Below, piece after piece: positions 5,001 through 5,572 of a DNA stretch of 5,572 nt; the stretch's first letter is position 1; every line of letters begins with the position of its first letter. The DNA comes from an uncultured Nitrospinaceae bacterium. GTDB lineage: Bacteria > Nitrospinota > Nitrospinia > Nitrospinales > VA-1. The notes under the pieces are model-generated. The model searched no databases, was not told the origin of the DNA, and saw only the letters and a list, made by a program, of their open reading frames with translations. The position numbers and the translations under genes are program-made. The stretch is taken from contig CAJJDL010000197.1 in the NCBI GenBank assembly GCA_905182935.1, forward strand, positions 1 through 5,572, written 5' to 3'.

Positions 5001-5099
5001 TTATCTTTGTTCGTATTTTTTATATTCATTATGAATAATACAATATGATTTATCTGGGTCAAGCTCTTTAGGAAATAATAAGTGCGGGCAGTTTTGCAA
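5001..5099 (-). CDS. Possible short Cys/His-rich ORF or gene remnant (32 codons)
   Basis: The minus-strand frame encodes QNCPHLLFPKELDPDKSYC then IIHNEYKKYEQR and stops at 5001. The composition looks protein-like and unlike random AT-rich translation: CPH followed 16 residues later by CIIH could form a zinc site. The only NTG start is TTG at 5099, with no ribosome site; the frame continues 7 codons further up (YSYYRYI) to a TAA at 5121-5123. It therefore reads either as a very small protein or as the C-terminal remnant of a longer decayed gene. It ends 44 nt before the ferredoxin start on the same strand. A competing overlapping frame (4946-5152, TTG start, 68 codons) looks like noise. I recognise no family. 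Confidence 0.28.
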   Translation of the reverse strand: MQNCPHLLFPKELDPDKSYCIIHNEYKKYEQR

Positions 5100-5157
5100 T
5101 ATGTATCGGTAATATGAATATTAGGCCGTGTTTTAATAATGGTAATGCCCAATTTAT

Positions 5158-5177
5158 TTATCAGGGGCGCCTGATAA
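5158..5177. repeat. Perfect 8-bp hairpin (TTATCAGG-GGCG-CCTGATAA)
   Basis: Arms 5158-5165 and 5170-5177 are exact reverse complements around a 4-nt loop GGCG. It is one of the most GC-dense spots in this AT-rich flank. No T-run follows on either strand, so it is not a standard intrinsic terminator. It could be a processed-RNA hairpin, an operator or the relic end of an element. It lies 50 nt past the stop of the protease remnant. Confidence 0.5.
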
Positions 5178-5226
5178 TATAGAGGAATATTTAGGGTTAA
5201 ATATTTAAAATAAATTTTAACATTAT

Positions 5227-5487
5227 CTAGAGTATCAACTTATTCTGCGTAATTCCATTTGTTGTTTGCATCTGAATTAACGGTAAGTTCGTAGTTTCTT
5301 TGATCCTCAATTTTCTGAATATATCTGGGGAGAGGATGATTAATGACGCTCCTGTATCCGACATCAATTTTACTTTAACCTTTCCGATAAGCGTCGTATC
5401 AACTATAAAATTATCACCGTTGGTAGAAATTAGAGGAATCTTGTACTCTTGTAAGTTATTAAATCTGGTTACAGGTAGGTGTGTTTT
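5227..5487 (-). pseudogene. Retropepsin-like (clan AA) aspartic protease fragment
   Basis: An open minus-strand stretch of 86 codons between a TAA (5488-5490) and a TAG (5227-5229) encodes a recognisable clan AA aspartic protease core. YKIPLISTNGDNFIVDTTL and IGKVKVKLM form the expected strands, then comes the catalytic DTGAS (codons 44-48, Asp at 5356-5358), followed by the family-typical LIILSPDIFRKL and the MQTTNGI strand. Related bacterial proteins usually continue with a second half carrying an LLG..FL-type motif; here a stop comes right after TTNGITQNKLIL. No NTG start exists before the strands leading to DTGAS; the first are TTG and ATG immediately before it, which would delete the N-terminal strands. 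The other two upstream frames are also closed. I read it as a truncated or frameshifted gene, but a rare non-NTG start cannot be excluded. Confidence 0.6.
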
Positions 5488-5572
5488 TTAATTAAAAATC
5501 CACGATTCTTGAGTGGGAGAATCCTTAAATGATGTGCAGATCTTCTATTTACCTATCGTGGTATTTTGTTGA
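5488..5572. other. Right edge, no feature recognised
   Basis: All three minus-strand frames contain stops between 5488 and 5572, and no plus-strand coding signal is visible. It may hold the disrupted upstream part of the protease gene, but I see no recognisable peptide in it. Confidence 0.4.

Noticed and set aside
4946..5152. 68-codon minus-strand frame overlapping the ferredoxin start
   Set aside because: It needs a TTG start with no ribosome site, overlaps the ferredoxin by 11 nt, and its translation is low-quality AT-driven sequence; the neighbouring frame (5001-5099) looks more protein-like.
5300..5491. 63-codon plus-strand frame at the right end
   Set aside because: It is antisense to the DTGAS-containing protease fragment, whose translation is recognisable; the plus frame is its shadow.
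1..5572. CRISPR array, tRNA, rRNA or transposase
   Set aside because: No regularly spaced direct repeats, no tRNA TTCGA arm in a cloverleaf context, no rRNA-like conserved blocks, and no transposase or integrase motifs in any frame I read.

Overview
The window is AT-rich (by eye about one third G+C), and every gene I can support with confidence lies on the minus strand, so transcription runs from high to low coordinates. The families present (ThiD and TenA, a single-cluster ferredoxin, a Tat-exported intradiol dioxygenase) and the Shine-Dalgarno sites indicate a Gram-negative bacterium. The low G+C and compact layout would fit a free-living aquatic proteobacterium. That placement is inference; nothing in the window fixes a taxon.

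Right end (about 4957-5572): no intact gene. It holds a short minus-strand open frame (5227-5487) that encodes the core of a retropepsin-like aspartic protease (DTGAS) without a usable start or a C-terminal half, an 8-bp perfect hairpin (5158-5177), and a possible 32-codon Cys/His-rich ORF (5001-5099). It looks like a decayed or rearranged stretch.

Middle right (4097-4956): a 65-residue ferredoxin-like protein lacking one canonical cluster cysteine is followed by an unrecognised acidic 101-residue protein. Next comes a gene-poor stretch (3994-4355) with a possible 27-residue plus-strand membrane ORF and copies of a TTAGCGT motif. The best pair of copies forms a 14-nt inverted repeat (13/14) that brackets the 101-residue gene.

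Centre (1558-3993): thiD, tenA, a small ribbon-helix-helix-like protein with a C-terminal CxxC, and a Tat-exported intradiol ring-cleavage dioxygenase-like protein run in one direction with short gaps (11, 24 and 55 nt). ThiD and TenA together are the usual pair for salvaging the thiamine pyrimidine: TenA releases HMP from aminopyrimidine breakdown products and ThiD phosphorylates it twice. No thiC, thiE or TPP riboswitch is visible. The tenA start is better placed at an internal ATG (3160) than at the upstream TTG (3184).

Left part (1-1474): a DUF932 (phage/plasmid-like) protein is followed by a small membrane-anchored protein with a very strong ribosome binding site. The window ends in the N-terminus of a lysine-rich hypothetical protein that has its own TATAAT-like promoter element.
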